Source: Prostheceraeus crozeri (taxonomy: Eukaryota > Platyhelminthes > Polycladida > Euryleptidae). Taken from it: a stretch of DNA of 64,000 bases. Each line of letters begins with the position of its first letter. Within the stretch, counting starts at the first letter, position 1. The notes beneath the pieces were generated by a model. That model searched no databases. It saw only the letters and a program-made list of their open reading frames with translations, and was not told the DNA's origin. Shown here piece after piece: positions 1-12,496 of the stretch. A program made the position numbers and the translations under genes. The stretch is taken from contig CAJQUW010005234.1 of the NCBI GenBank assembly GCA_907163375.1, forward strand, positions 594,501 through 658,500. The letters run 5' to 3'.

Positions 1-2928
1 GCGTGCGCAGCTCCATTGCTAACTGTTTTGATCACCATTGATCACATCTACTGTAATAGATGGATTTCATTGTATGAGAAAGTTGCAGCATCACATTGGA
101 AGTTCAAACATGCCACTCCTTCATTATTTCAACTGTTGATGGAAAGCACATCTGATACCTGATTCGACCTTCAATAAATTTTTCTAGGGACTGGAAGTGC
201 ATTGAGTCACAATTTGAATTGACAAGGATGAATATGATGTTACAAACATTATTTGTTATCTTAACATAAGAATAAACTGAGTATATAGTGATGAAAAAGA
301 GTCTGTCGGGAGATGTAGGCCTATAATTTGTGATGGTGGCATATTGGAAGAAATCCTTGCCTATGCGAATACTTATCACAGGGATTGAAAACACTCATTG
401 TAGGGATTTTAATTTAATGCATTGACAGGATGGGCAAAATTGATTGGCTAGTAGATTGATTACTTGATCACTTATTATTGAAATCAGATTTTAGTCATTT
501 TAGGTTTATAGGATTACCTTTATGCAAATGATCGTCTTTAAGTGAAGGTGTCTTTTTTGAAAATAGGGGATGACAGCAATTTTTTATCGCAAGTAAAAAT
601 TTCAAACATGCACAATCATTATGAACAACATCGTGCAAAATTATAAACAATTATAAACCTCCTTTAATTGTTTCAATAATTACTTGTTTTCCATCCATCT
701 TGGGTGGTTAATTGAGCAAATACCGTATATCACAGCTTAATACATTCTCGAATATAAAGCCGAAAACAAATTTTGCTATTTTTTAAGAGAATTGCAATTG
801 TATCACGGCTACACAAGCATATCATGCTACGCTTTCAGCTAGCATATTTAATTTGCTTGGCCGCATGCATTTTTTTCAACTATTTCATGAATTGTTAGCG
901 TCTACATGCAATCAGTAGCATGGATACTGTATATGCGAGTAAATGAAAAACTAGACAAAAAATGTCTCAAATGATCAAAAGAGTCAAATGAAATTCGCCT
1001 TTGAGATTTCAGAATGTCGCCTACAATATAAAGGACCTTTCTGTCTGCTCAATTTTTATTTCAGACCACTTTGGTGATTGTTGCTTTTAAACTTTGATTA
1101 ACCTTCGCCCATTGGGGTGCCTTTTCCTAGCGCGCCCCACTGCGGATGGTGGGGAACATCCACGCCCCCTGTGGATCTCCCAAACCATTGCAACAATTCT
1201 GCCATACCACACATTAATCGAGTTGGCATTGAGAAGGGACTCAGAAAAGTTCAAAGATCAAAAAACGCCAATTTTTTTTAGCAAATTTCCTTCAGATCAT
1301 TATTTGAAATGGAAAATGACAACAAAAACCAATAAACCATGTACTAATCGAAAGATCTGGTGAAGGTGGCTAATGAAGCAATGATTATTAATCGCTCTGA
1401 GATTACATCATTGTATGAGGTTAAAGGTCAAATAATTCAAACTTTTAGTTCAACTCAAATGCCACTAAAATCGCATATTTTAGTATTCAGTTTTTGCAGG
1501 TGAAGAAACAACCCGATTCGGTGTCTTCTATCGAGACAATGAGGCTAAAAGCAAAATGATTCTGAAGAATTTCAATAATTACTGATCAGATGCAGAACTA
1601 ATAAGTGCAAAAATAACAAAAAATCATATTTGAAATTTGAATTTCAAATTTCAAACATGCATGCAAAAAAGCAGATGATTTCAAATTCAATGATTTTACG
1701 TTTGTGAATATCTCTATATTATGGAAGAATGCCTTATGTGATCTCAACTTATTTCATCAAGAAATGATGCCGCAATATATATTAGAAGTGAATATATACT
1801 GATATCAGCCGTAATATTCCAAACATTCAAATTTTAGAATAGCTCTCATGCCAAAAGTATTTTGCCAAATTTATTATCCTTCAGTCAAATGTTGCATAAT
1901 ACTTAGAAAGTAGGCTACTAGAAATCTGGTGACTATAATTTGTCGGGCAAAAGACGCCCCCCCCCGCAGTGGAGCGATGGTCTGGTTTAGTTCCTTGAAA
2001 AACCGCATTATTCATTGAATTCAAATGCTATTGTTTTTCGCATGAAGAAGGAAAATAATTTGCCGGCGAATTTTGTTACAGCTACACTCAGCAAATTAAC
2101 CGAACAGGAAAGAATATTAGAGTACATCACTGAAATGTCTTTGACTTACATGAAGTCTGTAACTAAATCTGTAAAATTGTGTTGAATGTCAGTAAATTAG
2201 TGCATGTCGTAGAACTGAATCTTTTAAACATGTCATTTCGTGTCAATCTGCAAGCTGTCCAGATTTCAGTTCCTTAAGAAATGCATCATCAAATATAAAC
2301 TTACATAACCAGCATTTCAAGTTTTGTTGAATCAACCTGTTTCATTATTTAACTTATGGCATCTTAATATTTTGCTCTGCAAATTAAATTGATGCATCTG
2401 AGGCAGTCATACACCCTGACAATCGTTTGACCTATACACAGGGAGTCATGCTGGCAAGCAATTGTTAGCGTCATGGACTAATGCTTTTACCGTTGAAACT
2501 CAGCACACACAACTTTCGGCAATATTGTTTCAGTTATCTCTTGCGGCTCTAATAATCTAGCCGAACATATTAAGGTAAGTGTCAGCTCTCATCATGGAAA
2601 TCATGTTTCCTTTTGTTTAATTTGAATTACCCGTAAGGGTTATGGCTACTTTGATGATAGTGATTAATCGCCAGCAGCTCCGAGCTTTCACATAATATGG
2701 GTCCTTCTAGAATATCCAATACCGAGTATTAAGATAATTCCATTTTTGTGATAAGGCTTTATTTAAGATGCATTCGGCATTGACGTCCAAATAAAGAGAT
2801 TCAGTATTGATACTTCATAATTATGAAGTTATCAAAATCGAAATTTTGAAGTCTGAATAGGCCTAAATTGAAATTGCATAGATTGAATATAATGCAACTT
2901 ACATCGAATCCCAGTGTTCATGCAAATG
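1..2928. other. Host non-coding AT-rich sequence
   Basis: I see no supportable gene here. Open frames are short and lack recognisable motifs. One possible internal exon is discussed in the findings (2534-2574, flanked by a TTTCAG acceptor and a GTAAGT donor). Confidence 0.6.
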
Positions 2929-3483
2929 ATCAAATGATAGGACTCCGGCCTATAACTAGTCCCGAAATAATATAATACAATCAAATCATTCTCGTGCATA
3001 GCTGTCACTGTCTTGGCGTCACCTTTCTCCGTCAAACAAAAGTACAAAGACACTGCTGCATGCAAGCCTTGTAGTAGTTGATGGAATGAACCGTGATAGT
3101 AAAAAAAGGATTGTCTTTTCACTCGGTGATCTAGTAGAGAAGACAAGCCTTCCTACCTCGATCACACCTATGCACCAAAGGTCATATCAGAGACAAAAAT
3201 GAAATGCTAGTTTGTCTGAGAACATTACCTCTCACCCTCACGTTAATCGTGTGTGATGTCTCCTCCAAAGCGCATATTAAAATCGAAAGTGTACTTATAT
3301 TTTTTGAAGGATGGGGGATTTTCCTGCCTGGTAGAGACTGGAGAAAAACCGTGCTCAGTACACATCAACAAGATGGGAGGAGCCGTGTCGCATGCATCCA
3401 ACTTAAAGCTACATTTGATAAACTTTCATTGAAAATGATTGATAATTGATACAGCAATGATCACTAAAGATAGGTCCAGGTAA
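2929..3483. repeat. Dispersed 555-bp repeat, copy A
   Basis: This block recurs in the same orientation at 41715-42273. The stretch from about 2985 to 3450 is almost base-for-base identical, including an 81-codon open frame that differs at one codon. A run of GGAGTC-like hexamers lies just beyond it (3569-3605); the other copy has the same hexamers on its other side. The family is not recognised. No terminal inverted repeats or target duplications were found. Confidence 0.8.
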
Positions 3484-6400
3484 GCCTACATTGATCTACG
3501 ATGCAGATTGCCAGTTTTTTCAAGAAACGAGGCTATATAATCCTTGTATATAGGTATATAATACACCCGGAGTCGGAGTCGGAGTCCTATTAAAATGATC
3601 GGACTCCGCATCACTGTATTCTAGTTGAAGACAGTTCAAGCCGCAAAGTAGCAATTGGTTATTCAATACCTATACCGATAAAGAAGTTCGATTAAATACA
3701 CATCATGCTTCCTGAAATTTCGATGCTTGAAATTTGCGGAGAGATTGATGAAAATGCTGACAACTATAATCCAACACGACCATACAGAGCAACAAGGACA
3801 CTCACCAATGATGAATCAACACATGTCGCTTCAAATAAATCGCTTAAGTAACATGCGCATCTCATGTATCTTATCGGAGCTATTCTGCAGCTATTCGAAG
3901 AGTCTCCGTTATTTTTTCATATTGACTGGCTTTAAACCATAATTTATTTTTGAAGCTTTCAGGATACATTTTTAAGAAAGCAAGTAAAGAATGAAATTAT
4001 ACCAGATTATTGACTTTAAAATTCTTTTCCTCAGATTTCCTAAGATCCTAAATACCGAATACCACCTGTAAGCCCTTGTGGTATTCTGATAAATCGATGC
4101 ATTTCATTCTTCAAAAAGCAGAATTTAGGGCTTTGTTTAAAGCGACTGGAAATATTTATTATTAACTTAATTAAAGGTGGACAACATCAAAAAGAGCATC
4201 GCAAGATGATCGATTTTCGTTCAATTGTAAGTTTAAGGAATTATTGTTTTACACATTTGTTTGAACAACATTTGTATTGAAATGTAGGCCTTTAAGACAG
4301 TACAATCCAGTTGTAAATGTCTTCTATTTACACATTCCTAATTAAAATGCGGGATGAAAATGGAATAAGAACTATTTGAATCATGAATCACAAACAGCAT
4401 GATAGCTTTCAATGCTGAATAATAATAGTAAATGAGAACAAGGGGAAAATATGAGCAGTATTTAATGAATATACCCGATTAAATTAATTCAACATATCCA
4501 CTGGCCATATAAAATCAATTGCAGGTAATGTTGAGTTACGAAGAGAGTGGAGTTTATTTTGAAGGTGTGTGAATTTCGTCCGCAGATGATTCCACATGTT
4601 AGATGAAATGTCTATCCAGGTCTGCTCGTGGATCTTTAAACGGAGATTAAACTGAATACTATATATCCTATATTGATACTGAATACTATTATTGCCGGTG
4701 CATGCACTAACTGAGAAGAAATGTCAGCAGTGAGTTAAATAGTAGTATTCAATGAATGCCAAAGTAAAACAAACCTAATGTGTTAATTGCGTTTCTAAAA
4801 AGAATAGTTTTGCTTGCATGAAACTTGTATCAAAAAGATTTAGCTTTATTTGCAGCATCAACAAGTTTTATAAGTATAAGGGCACATTGCCACTACATAG
4901 GTACTTTAGCATTGTTTTGGAAAGAAAGTCTTAGAGTCTTGGCAATCAAGATAATAGAGAAACTCAGATGTATCTTAAATATGGCGAAAAACAGTGAAAT
5001 ACGTTTTGGAAGAAATATCAGTGTACGGCTTCAAAGAGAATACTGAATTCAATCTTTTGAGATATGTAGTATAGCATTTTTAGAAGTTGTAATGAGTAAT
5101 TATATCAAAAAGTTAGATCACTAATATTACTAAATACCCTAATTTGCGCTAATATACCTGATTATAAATATATTAAGCTGCATTGCCGACGAAAGAATGA
5201 TTATTATTTCATTGTAAATCGTTAATGAGCTATATGTTAATATCATGACACAAGATAAAGTGCGAATTTATTTCAGATAGCTGTTGCTATCAACGCCAGT
5301 CATGTTGAAATGGATTTTCAATATAACCATTTCCCGCTGTGTTTATTCACTTATCTGTGCATCATTTCATGAACTGAACATTGTCTTGTATCTTTTCCAA
5401 TGTGTAACTAGAATTAGAAAATCCCTTTTAACTCTTATCTCCTATTCTAAACAATAATTCAGTCAGCAGCAAACAATGTTCAAAAGCTATCTAATCAAGT
5501 TTGTTTGCGTCTGAATAATACACTACCATGAATTATATCCCGCTCATGGACGTGGTAGCAGTTAGATGTGAGCAGTGATCACAGCAAGTGAATAATTGAA
5601 CGCAATACGGTCGCTTAGTATTAAAGAGATAGAGTGCGCGGAGAAGTGGAAATTCAAACGACGTCGTTTATCAGGAGAGTGAGTTGTAATTACCAGGTAA
5701 GATCCAACGATGTCTCTCATTAAATATATTTAGATGATAGCACATTTAGTCTACAATCAGACAAATGTAGGCCTGTGCTCTATAATGTTTTATGTTCAGG
5801 CTTGTAAAATTCCATTAATTAACTCCTTTCAAGAAAATAAAAATCAGTTTCGTTCCATGATGGAGCGTTTTCCATGTACTTTAGTGACCCTAAATCACAC
5901 CATGGCAGAGTACATACTCCAATTTCAGATGAAGTTGATGAAATTTGTGTGTTGCCAAGAAGCTTTCAACACATTTACAGTTACATATTTCAACCTTTTA
6001 TGGAAGCTATCACTATAATAAAACCAAATGTAAACCAATGTAATTGTAAATGTGCTTTAGACATGGACATGCTCAGAGATTTTGACATTCTCTTCATTGT
6101 AATTTTCAGAATTCTCATTTAAAAAGATGAGCCAAGAGTGGCTACGCTCTTTCACAATTCAATTTGAAAGTCAAGACAGAAGGCAGTTCCATGCCCGATT
6201 TTCGGTTGATCGATTATGAAACCCTTAATCGTGCAGTTGTTGATGGCGCCATTAATCAATGGATTAGCTGTTGTGTATGCATGGTAACGAACAATGATGC
6301 AGCAATGGTTGCAGTAACAATAAGGTTCTTTATTTGCCTCACTTGGGAAAATTGAATAATGGGCCTACTTCTACATCTGTAGAACTGCCAATAAAATTCT

Positions 6401-6989
6401 ATGGAAATCACCATTCCTCATTGTTATCGTCGTTTATGTGTGAAACAAATGAGTAGCATTTCAATCAAATTCGTTGATCACTATAGCAAATTTAGATTGA
6501 GGCAAACGGCTTTTTAAATAATTGAAGCAATGTCTGTCGTTGATGAATTTGTACACCGCAAACACAACTATTCTCGAAATCATAATCTATTGAAAGTTAA
6601 AATAAGTCAAAGGAAAAAAGTTAACACCCGAACGTTTTCGCCGGCTCTTCTCAAGGGTGGACACCGGTTAACTGACAATAACACACTAATGCAATCGACA
6701 CTGACACAGCGAAATGATAGCAACTCATACTAACATAGAAATCTACCAAGGCAAAGCAAGAGAGAAAATAAATTGTTTCTGGATACACAAAGCAAGTTTG
6801 TACAATTTTTATCAGCAATGCCTCCAAAATGCTTAGAAGAAAAACAGAGTCAGAATGAGCCAATACAGAAAAATGACTGACTGGAGGAACAGACTTGTCA
6901 AAAAGGTTGCAGGACATAACATGCCTGGTAACAGCGCTTGTGTAGATAATAAATAGGAATATAAGAAATGATATTCTGCGTTAATCAAT
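3484..6989. other. Host non-coding sequence
   Basis: A GGAGTC simple repeat occurs at 3569-3605. A CCAG|GTAAGA splice-donor-like site is at about 5698. Otherwise I see no gene, RNA or element that can be supported. Confidence 0.5.
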
Positions 6990-8240
6990 GTCTTCAACGC
7001 AATAAATTCACTGAAATTAGACAAGTCAACCGGTCATGATCAGATTCCTCCTCAGCTTTTGCGTATTGGTGAGTGCATTTTGAGGGCTTCGATTTCTCAG
7101 ATTGCAAACTAAAATGCATCTGTTGCTCAAAGAGCACTCCCTGGTGAACTCAAATTCGCAAAAATCCATCGAATTCCATAGAACTCCTAACCTTAGTGAT
7201 CTGCGTCCAAAAGTCTCTGGGCCATCGGCATTGAGAAGTTTTAGAGAAATTAGTGTCAAGCAATGTAAAAACTTGTTTGATCGAATGCTGCGGTGCCGAA
7301 CAGCATGCGTACAGGCTTTTAAGATCCACAAGGAGTGCCCTAGTGGCTATCATTCATGAAACTAAAATTCTCATGGAAAATTATCTTATGGATATTATTG
7401 ATGTACGTGTTTCTTGCTTAGATTTGACGAAAGCTTTCGACAATGATTCATATAAGTGGTAATTGGCTTTGGTAATTGACTGAAGTCTAATTTGACTAAT
7501 CAGTCACCGTTTATATCCCTTAAATTGTCATCTTGGTGTTGCATCTGATGTCGTTTCAGGAGTGCCTCAAAGGTCAACTCTTGGACCATATCTATTCAAC
7601 GCTACAATGGAATGTGTTTCTTCGAATGACTTATGTTAAGTTGTAAAGTATGCTGATGATTTTACTGTCATTGCACCAATTCTCTGTAGCAATCCTACAA
7701 AGTTTGATACAGATGATGCTATATTCTGTCTTTTCAAGATTGGTCTAACTATCAACATGAAAAGAGTGAACACATAATGAGTGCAAATATTTTCTGTTTG
7801 AAACGATGTCAAATTTCAAAATGCCAACCTTGTGAAGATATTTGGTTTTGTATTGCATGACATTTTGTCTTGAGATTACCAAATCTCCCAAGTTTTGAAG
7901 AAATCCTCACCTCGCTTGCATAATTCGAGTCCTGATACCTACACTGAATAGAAAAGATCAAGCAAATGTTAATCATTCATTGATTACCAACTTGATTCTG
8001 ATTGCATCACCTGCCTCTGGCCGTTCAACTGTGAAATTGTTGACAAAATTATTTCTCGTTAACACTCGTCGCACTGTATATACTCGTATTCTGTCTAACG
8101 AAACTGACGTTAAGCATCTGATGATGTTCAGGACATTATTTTGTCGATACTCAAATACAGTATTGATTGCAGCACTTTGTTTGATTAAAAATGAGGATTT
8201 GTTGATGCCAATCATTTGCGGTTCAGAATGCTAATGTAGG
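6990..8240 (+). pseudogene. Decayed non-LTR retrotransposon reverse transcriptase
   Basis: Fragments of a LINE-type reverse transcriptase can be read across all three forward frames. At 7020-7110 is the LDKSTGHDQIPPQLL segment that precedes the RT core. At 7410-7450 is the LDLTKAFD block (motif A). At 7555-7600 is a GVPQRSTLGPYLFN block, matching the family's GVPQGSxLGPxLF. At 7649-7660 is the catalytic YADD box in context KYADDFTVIAPI. Stops and frameshifts occur every 30-60 codons, so it cannot encode an active enzyme. No endonuclease domain or poly(A) tail was found, so it is probably a truncated dead copy. It could belong to the CR1 or Jockey-like clades; I cannot tell which. Confidence 0.8.
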
Positions 8241-9868
8241 AATATTCAAAACACGTACTTCTATTCTCCCCCCGCGACATTTTTGGTTGTTGGCACCTGC
8301 GAGTGTTGCATGGTCAACGATCTTCTCTTGCTCAAATGCAGTCTCATTACCGTCGCAAACGCTCTCAGTGTGTAGCATTCCTCTCGTTTATAGAAAATTT
8401 ACAACATTTGCTTTGTCGCTCACTGTAAGGCCCGCATTAATAACACACGTTGTTCCTGAAGTCTAAGGTAGTGGAAATTGCCTTCAGCTTTGGTAACTTT
8501 TTCCGTCACCTAAGCTGTTGGTATATTTACTGATTTACCTGCAACTGTAGGTAATTCCCCGTAGGTATATATATGAACTATTTATAGTTCGCTATTAATA
8601 CGGCCGTAAGTGTAGACAACAATCACACGAAGTTCATGATGTATCTTGTATTCAAACTCGACATCAAAGGGATCAATCCTTCTTCCCAGGGTTCAAGTAA
8701 AACTTCTCAGTGGTGTTGTACTATCACTCAGTGACATATCAAGTCTACTAGTATTCTAAATCCAGTGTGACTGATTAGTTTGACGAAATTTAATGAATTT
8801 GGAAAAATTGGAAAAAAATGGGCGCGGAAGAATAGAAGAACCCCACAGTATTAGACAGGTCGTCTCTTCTTCTGTTTTACAAGAAAGGAAGCATTGGAAC
8901 ATGCAACGATAATGAAATGGCAGAATCTGCTGACATAATACCGCAGCAATCGAACAATGAACAGCCAAGACAGCTCAACATTAAGCACGCCAAGTTGTGA
9001 GAAGTTTCAGTGACTGTTGTCAACCGGACCACACACCAAAGAGGTACAGACGATGTCAAGTTCTGCAGAGATGTTTGTGAACGTTTTTTCGTGCGCCTGC
9101 TATCTTTTTCAATAATGATCGGAGGAGCCAACATTATCGAGAAAACTTTTGTGCAATGATCTGAAATCTTCGAATCTGAAGGAACCGTGGCGGTCGGAGA
9201 GATGTGAGAGCTCAATTATCTATCCACTAAACAGCTTGATTCCTGAAGAGATACGCACCAGCAAACATTATTGCATCTCTTTTAGTTGCACAAGCAGATA
9301 CTTTAACTCATTATTTCCATGGTCATGTATTCTGTTCAATCAGCAATTGTGTCAGTCCACAACTAACAAATGAAGTTTGATTTGATTTTTCCATATGTCA
9401 CGAATTGACTGCACTTTTGTCGTTCGTTATCTATTTCTATAATGCTATCTTCATTGTTGTAGCTTGAAATATATGCGAAATTCAATTTATTGATAAACAT
9501 CCTTTGTCTTTATCTCATTTTGGACTTACCACAATCGAACTCATCATGTACATGTAGTGCAAAGATACTTCCACGATCAGTAACAACAAGATAGTATTAC
9601 TAATAATTTCTGATAAGTCAATTCAATTTCTGATAAGCTTATATCGATGAATCAGATGGAGCATGCTCGGATTGTTCCAACCATAGAGTTAAGGTAAACC
9701 GTCGACTCAAAAAATGTATCTGTATACAGTGAAAATTAATTACTTTATGACTAAACCCCAAAATGCACATACGTAGCCTATACGAGTTGCAACTCTGCCA
9801 CCTACAAAACACAGGTAGCAACGAACTTATATTCAATATCAGTGGCATGCTGACATTACTTCCTTGAT
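8241..9868. other. Host non-coding sequence
   Basis: No supportable gene. The open frames on both strands (for example 8877-9215 on the minus strand) are biased in composition but show no family motif. Confidence 0.5.
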
Positions 9869-9874
9869 GAGGAC
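9869..9874. repeat. Target site duplication, left (gaggac)
   Basis: The six bases directly outside the left end of Polinton 1 are identical to those at 32060-32065. A 6-bp duplication is the hallmark of Polinton/Maverick integration. Confidence 0.93.
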
Positions 9875-9888
9875 AGTGATGGGAAGAA

Positions 9889-10330
9889 GACCGTTACAAG
9901 ACAAGACAAATTCAGAAAAATTGGTATTTTTAAAAACGACATAAATTCATGACTTTTAACCCTTTTTCAGGTTTTTAAGACCTAAATTCATGAATTTAGA
10001 CCGTTCCAGGACAAGACAAATTCAGAAAAATTGGTATTTTTAAAAACGACATAAATTCATGACTTTTAACCCCTTTTCAGGTTTTTAAGACCTAAATTCA
10101 TGAATTTAGACCGTTCCAGGACACCGAAAAATTCAGAAAAATTGGAATCTTTAAAAACGACATAAATTCATGAATTTTAACCCTTTTACAGGTTTTTAAG
10201 ACCTAAATTCATGAATTTAGACCGTTCCAGGACACCGAAAAATTCAGAAAAATTGGTATCTTTAAAAACGAAATAAATTCATGAATTTTAACCCTTTTTC
10301 AGGTTTTTAAAACCTAAATTCATAAATTTT
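9889..10330. repeat. 110-bp tandem repeats inside the left TIR
   Basis: Four head-to-tail units start at 9889, 9999, 10109 and 10220, each beginning gaccgtt(a/c)ca. Each contains nested palindromic bits such as aattcatgaatt. The motif accgttccaggacaccgaaaa also recurs singly at about 10520, 10605 and 10680. The right TIR has only one unit. Confidence 0.88.
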
Positions 10331-10797
10331 GACCATTTAAAAAGTACCATTTTTTGAAAAATTGGGTATTTTTAAAAACGATTAAATTCATGAATTTTGG
10401 TCATTTTTTCAGGTTATGAAGACCTAAATTCATAAATTTAGGCGTTTTTAAAAATACCCAATTTTTCAAATTTTTCAAAATTTCAAATTTGTGATTATGA
10501 CATTTTACTCTTAAAATCATGACCGTTCCAGGACACCGAAAAAATCAGAAAAGTTAAGAATCTCAAAATTTGAGAATTACAATTTTCACCCTTAAAATCA
10601 TGACCGTTCCAGGACACCGAAAATCATAAAAGTTAAGAATCTCAAATTTGAGAATATGACATTTTACTCCCAAAATCATGACCGTTCCAGGACACATCAT
10701 CAAAAAATTGGTATTTTTAAAAACGTCTAAATTCATGAATTTTATCCATTTTTCAGGTTTTAAAATATGAGATAACTAAAATTATGTGTTTAATAAT

Positions 10798-10896
10798 ATT
10801 TGAAGGAATCGGCATATTCTTAACAATAAGTTTAGGTGCTTTAACAATTGTTATATCTTCAGGTGTTTTAGTAATTCCTGTTGTTGCTACAGCTTT
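10798..10896 (+). pseudogene. Remnant of the membrane-protein gene in the left TIR
   Basis: This stretch is the reverse complement of part of the gene at 30765-31445 and encodes its first hydrophobic segment (GIGIFLTISLGALTIVISSG in the intact copy). The upstream coding part, including the start codon, is deleted here. It is carried only because the terminal repeat reaches into that gene. Confidence 0.85.
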
Positions 10897-11283
10897 GCAC
10901 TCAGATGATCACTCAATTGTAGAGAACATCTGCTTCTCGCATTTATGAAGAAAAGCATTTCAGAGCAAAGAGCTGAACCCCCCCCCCACTCAATCATTTG
11001 AAAGGAAACAATGTATTAAAGAACAAACAGCTGCTACACCCACTTAGACATTTGTAAGACGTGTAATATATATTCAGCAAATCCTACTCCAGCTGCAGTG
11101 CCGTGAAACAATACACAACAACAATAATCGATATGGCTATTTCAAACAATTGTGCTGAAGACTTATTTAATTTAACAGTGTTTCTTATCAGTGAAGGTTG
11201 TGTCAAAACGCTCTCGTCATATATTTCTCAAAATGAGTCAAGATTAATTTGAAGATAGAAGAAAACAATCGTTGCCAGGGAGG

Positions 11284-11580
11284 ATGAAAAAATTACGCGA
11301 GGAAGTGAAGAGGAATATATTTGAGAGGCATGAATTTACAGATTCTTTGAGTGATTTCATAGAGCCAAATGGTGGAGAGGATAATGCAATTGTAAACTTA
11401 CGCAAATTCTTGTTGCATGAAAAAAGAAGCAATTCACTCAGTGTTATGTGTAAAATTTTTATCGGTAAGCACATCAACTATCTTCTATTTCTTTGTGATA
11501 ATGACAAGACATATTTTTATAGTCTCTTAAAGAAAAATGAGATCAATTACCGAAGTTTCACTTGTTATGAAATTAGGTAA
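11284..11580 (+). CDS. Hypothetical 98-residue protein
   Basis: An open frame from an ATG encodes a basic, charged N-terminal half (RMKKLREEVKRNIFERHEF) and a more hydrophobic C-terminal half with IGKHINYLLFLCDNDKTYFY. A gtaag sequence inside it (at about 11464) could instead be a splice donor, which would end the exon there. I do not recognise a family. It lies between the left TIR and the protease gene, in a stretch that may be a later insertion, so it may not belong to the element. Confidence 0.3.
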   Translation: MKKLREEVKRNIFERHEFTDSLSDFIEPNGGEDNAIVNLRKFLLHEKRSNSLSVMCKIFIGKHINYLLFLCDNDKTYFYSLLKKNEINYRSFTCYEIR

Positions 11581-11909
11581 ATCAGCAGACAAATTTCCTA
11601 CGCTTTGTAGGGTGTCTGTTTCTATTGTACTTTTAAAAACTTGACCTAACTATATTGGAAGATTGTGTAAAGCAATTATGTGTCATTCCAAATGATTCCA
11701 TTCTTCTCCCAAACAATGGTATGTCTTTTAACGACAATACTGCGCTGACATATTCAATGGAATTTGGATGTGAATCCTCGCTTTGTTACTGCGATACGGC
11801 CGCACGACTCTTTATTTTCAATGTTAGACCTATGCCATTTATCATTATGATTTTCTTGAACAATGGTGCGCCATTCAGCTAAAATACTGCGTTTCAACCA
11901 ATTAAAGCG

Positions 11910-11926
11910 TGTCCACGGTGTGGACA
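11910..11926. promoter_or_regulatory. Palindrome tgtccacggtgtggaca, copy 1
   Basis: A 7-bp inverted repeat (tgtccac/gtggaca) around a ggt core. An identical 17-mer occurs at 12033-12049, 123 bp away, in the leader upstream of the protease genes. It could be a binding site for a dimeric protein, or the ends of a small insertion. Confidence 0.45.
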
Positions 11927-12032
11927 TGTTGTTAATGCAAATTGTAATATCATAATTAATAGTCGATTGTTTTAAAGAAGTTGAATAGTAGTAGCTGTTT
12001 TTATTTTCCTTTACTGGAGAACGAAAATTCGT

Positions 12033-12049
12033 TGTCCACGGTGTGGACA
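12033..12049. promoter_or_regulatory. Palindrome tgtccacggtgtggaca, copy 2
   Basis: Identical to the 17-mer at 11910-11926. It lies about 130 bp before the first start codon of the protease duplication. Confidence 0.45.
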
Positions 12050-12176
12050 TCAATATTTGTAGGCTTCTGTGGTTGCATTTTTGTAAATATACATATACCC
12101 AAATTGAAATATCCATGTGTTGTTTTTAATTTCACATTTACGGGAATATAATAGAAACATTTTATCTTCTATAAAA

Positions 12177-12368
12177 ATGAGTAACATTAGAGACTTCCTA
12201 AAAATATACGGCAAACAAACCACGTCAAATTTTGATTTAAAGAAAATTGCTAATCAAATGGGAATAAAGAATTTTCAACTATTGATGAGGGATGAATTAC
12301 AATTGTTAAAAGATGTGCGAAGCACTAGCCCTGGTAATAAATCGATTCCTTACAATGTCACTTTTTAA
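12177..12368 (+). pseudogene. Truncated duplicate of the adenain N-terminal domain
   Basis: The 63 codons starting MSNIRDFLKIYGKQTT closely copy the first 45 residues of the protease that begins 320 bp downstream, and then stop after a short unrelated tail. The catalytic region is absent. This is a local partial duplication of the 5' end of the protease gene. The frame has stayed open and conserved (FDLKKIANQxGIKNF is kept), so it might still make a small protein, but nothing shows that it does. Confidence 0.75.
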
Positions 12369-12496
12369 TTTAGATTAAATTAAATCATTTCAAAAACGAA
12401 TAAGTAGTAAGGAAAATCATCATTATGAGACAGTTTTACATTAATTCCCCCTTCAGACTTCTAGGGGTCCCTATAACAAATTTTTTTAATTACAAA

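Larger units (their letters stand above)
9875..10896. repeat. Polinton 1 left terminal inverted repeat
   Basis: It matches the reverse complement of 31141-32059. It differs by carrying four instead of one copy of a 110-bp internal unit, and by lacking about 225 bp that include the start of the membrane-protein gene. The match ends at gctacagcttt (10886-10896). Confidence 0.9.
10897..12116. other. Left interior of Polinton 1, unassigned
   Basis: The sequence after the terminal repeat is less AT-biased than the rest of the element, so it may be an insertion. It holds a 98-codon open frame (11284-11580) and two copies of a perfect palindrome (11910 and 12033). No known family was recognised. 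Confidence 0.4.

Noticed and set aside
1094..1363. 89-codon plus-strand frame
   Set aside because: Starts at TTG, lacks motifs and is surrounded by non-coding sequence.
3204..3449. 81-codon frame also present at 41994-42239
   Set aside because: Lies inside a dispersed repeat and starts without ATG; the conservation is that of the DNA repeat.
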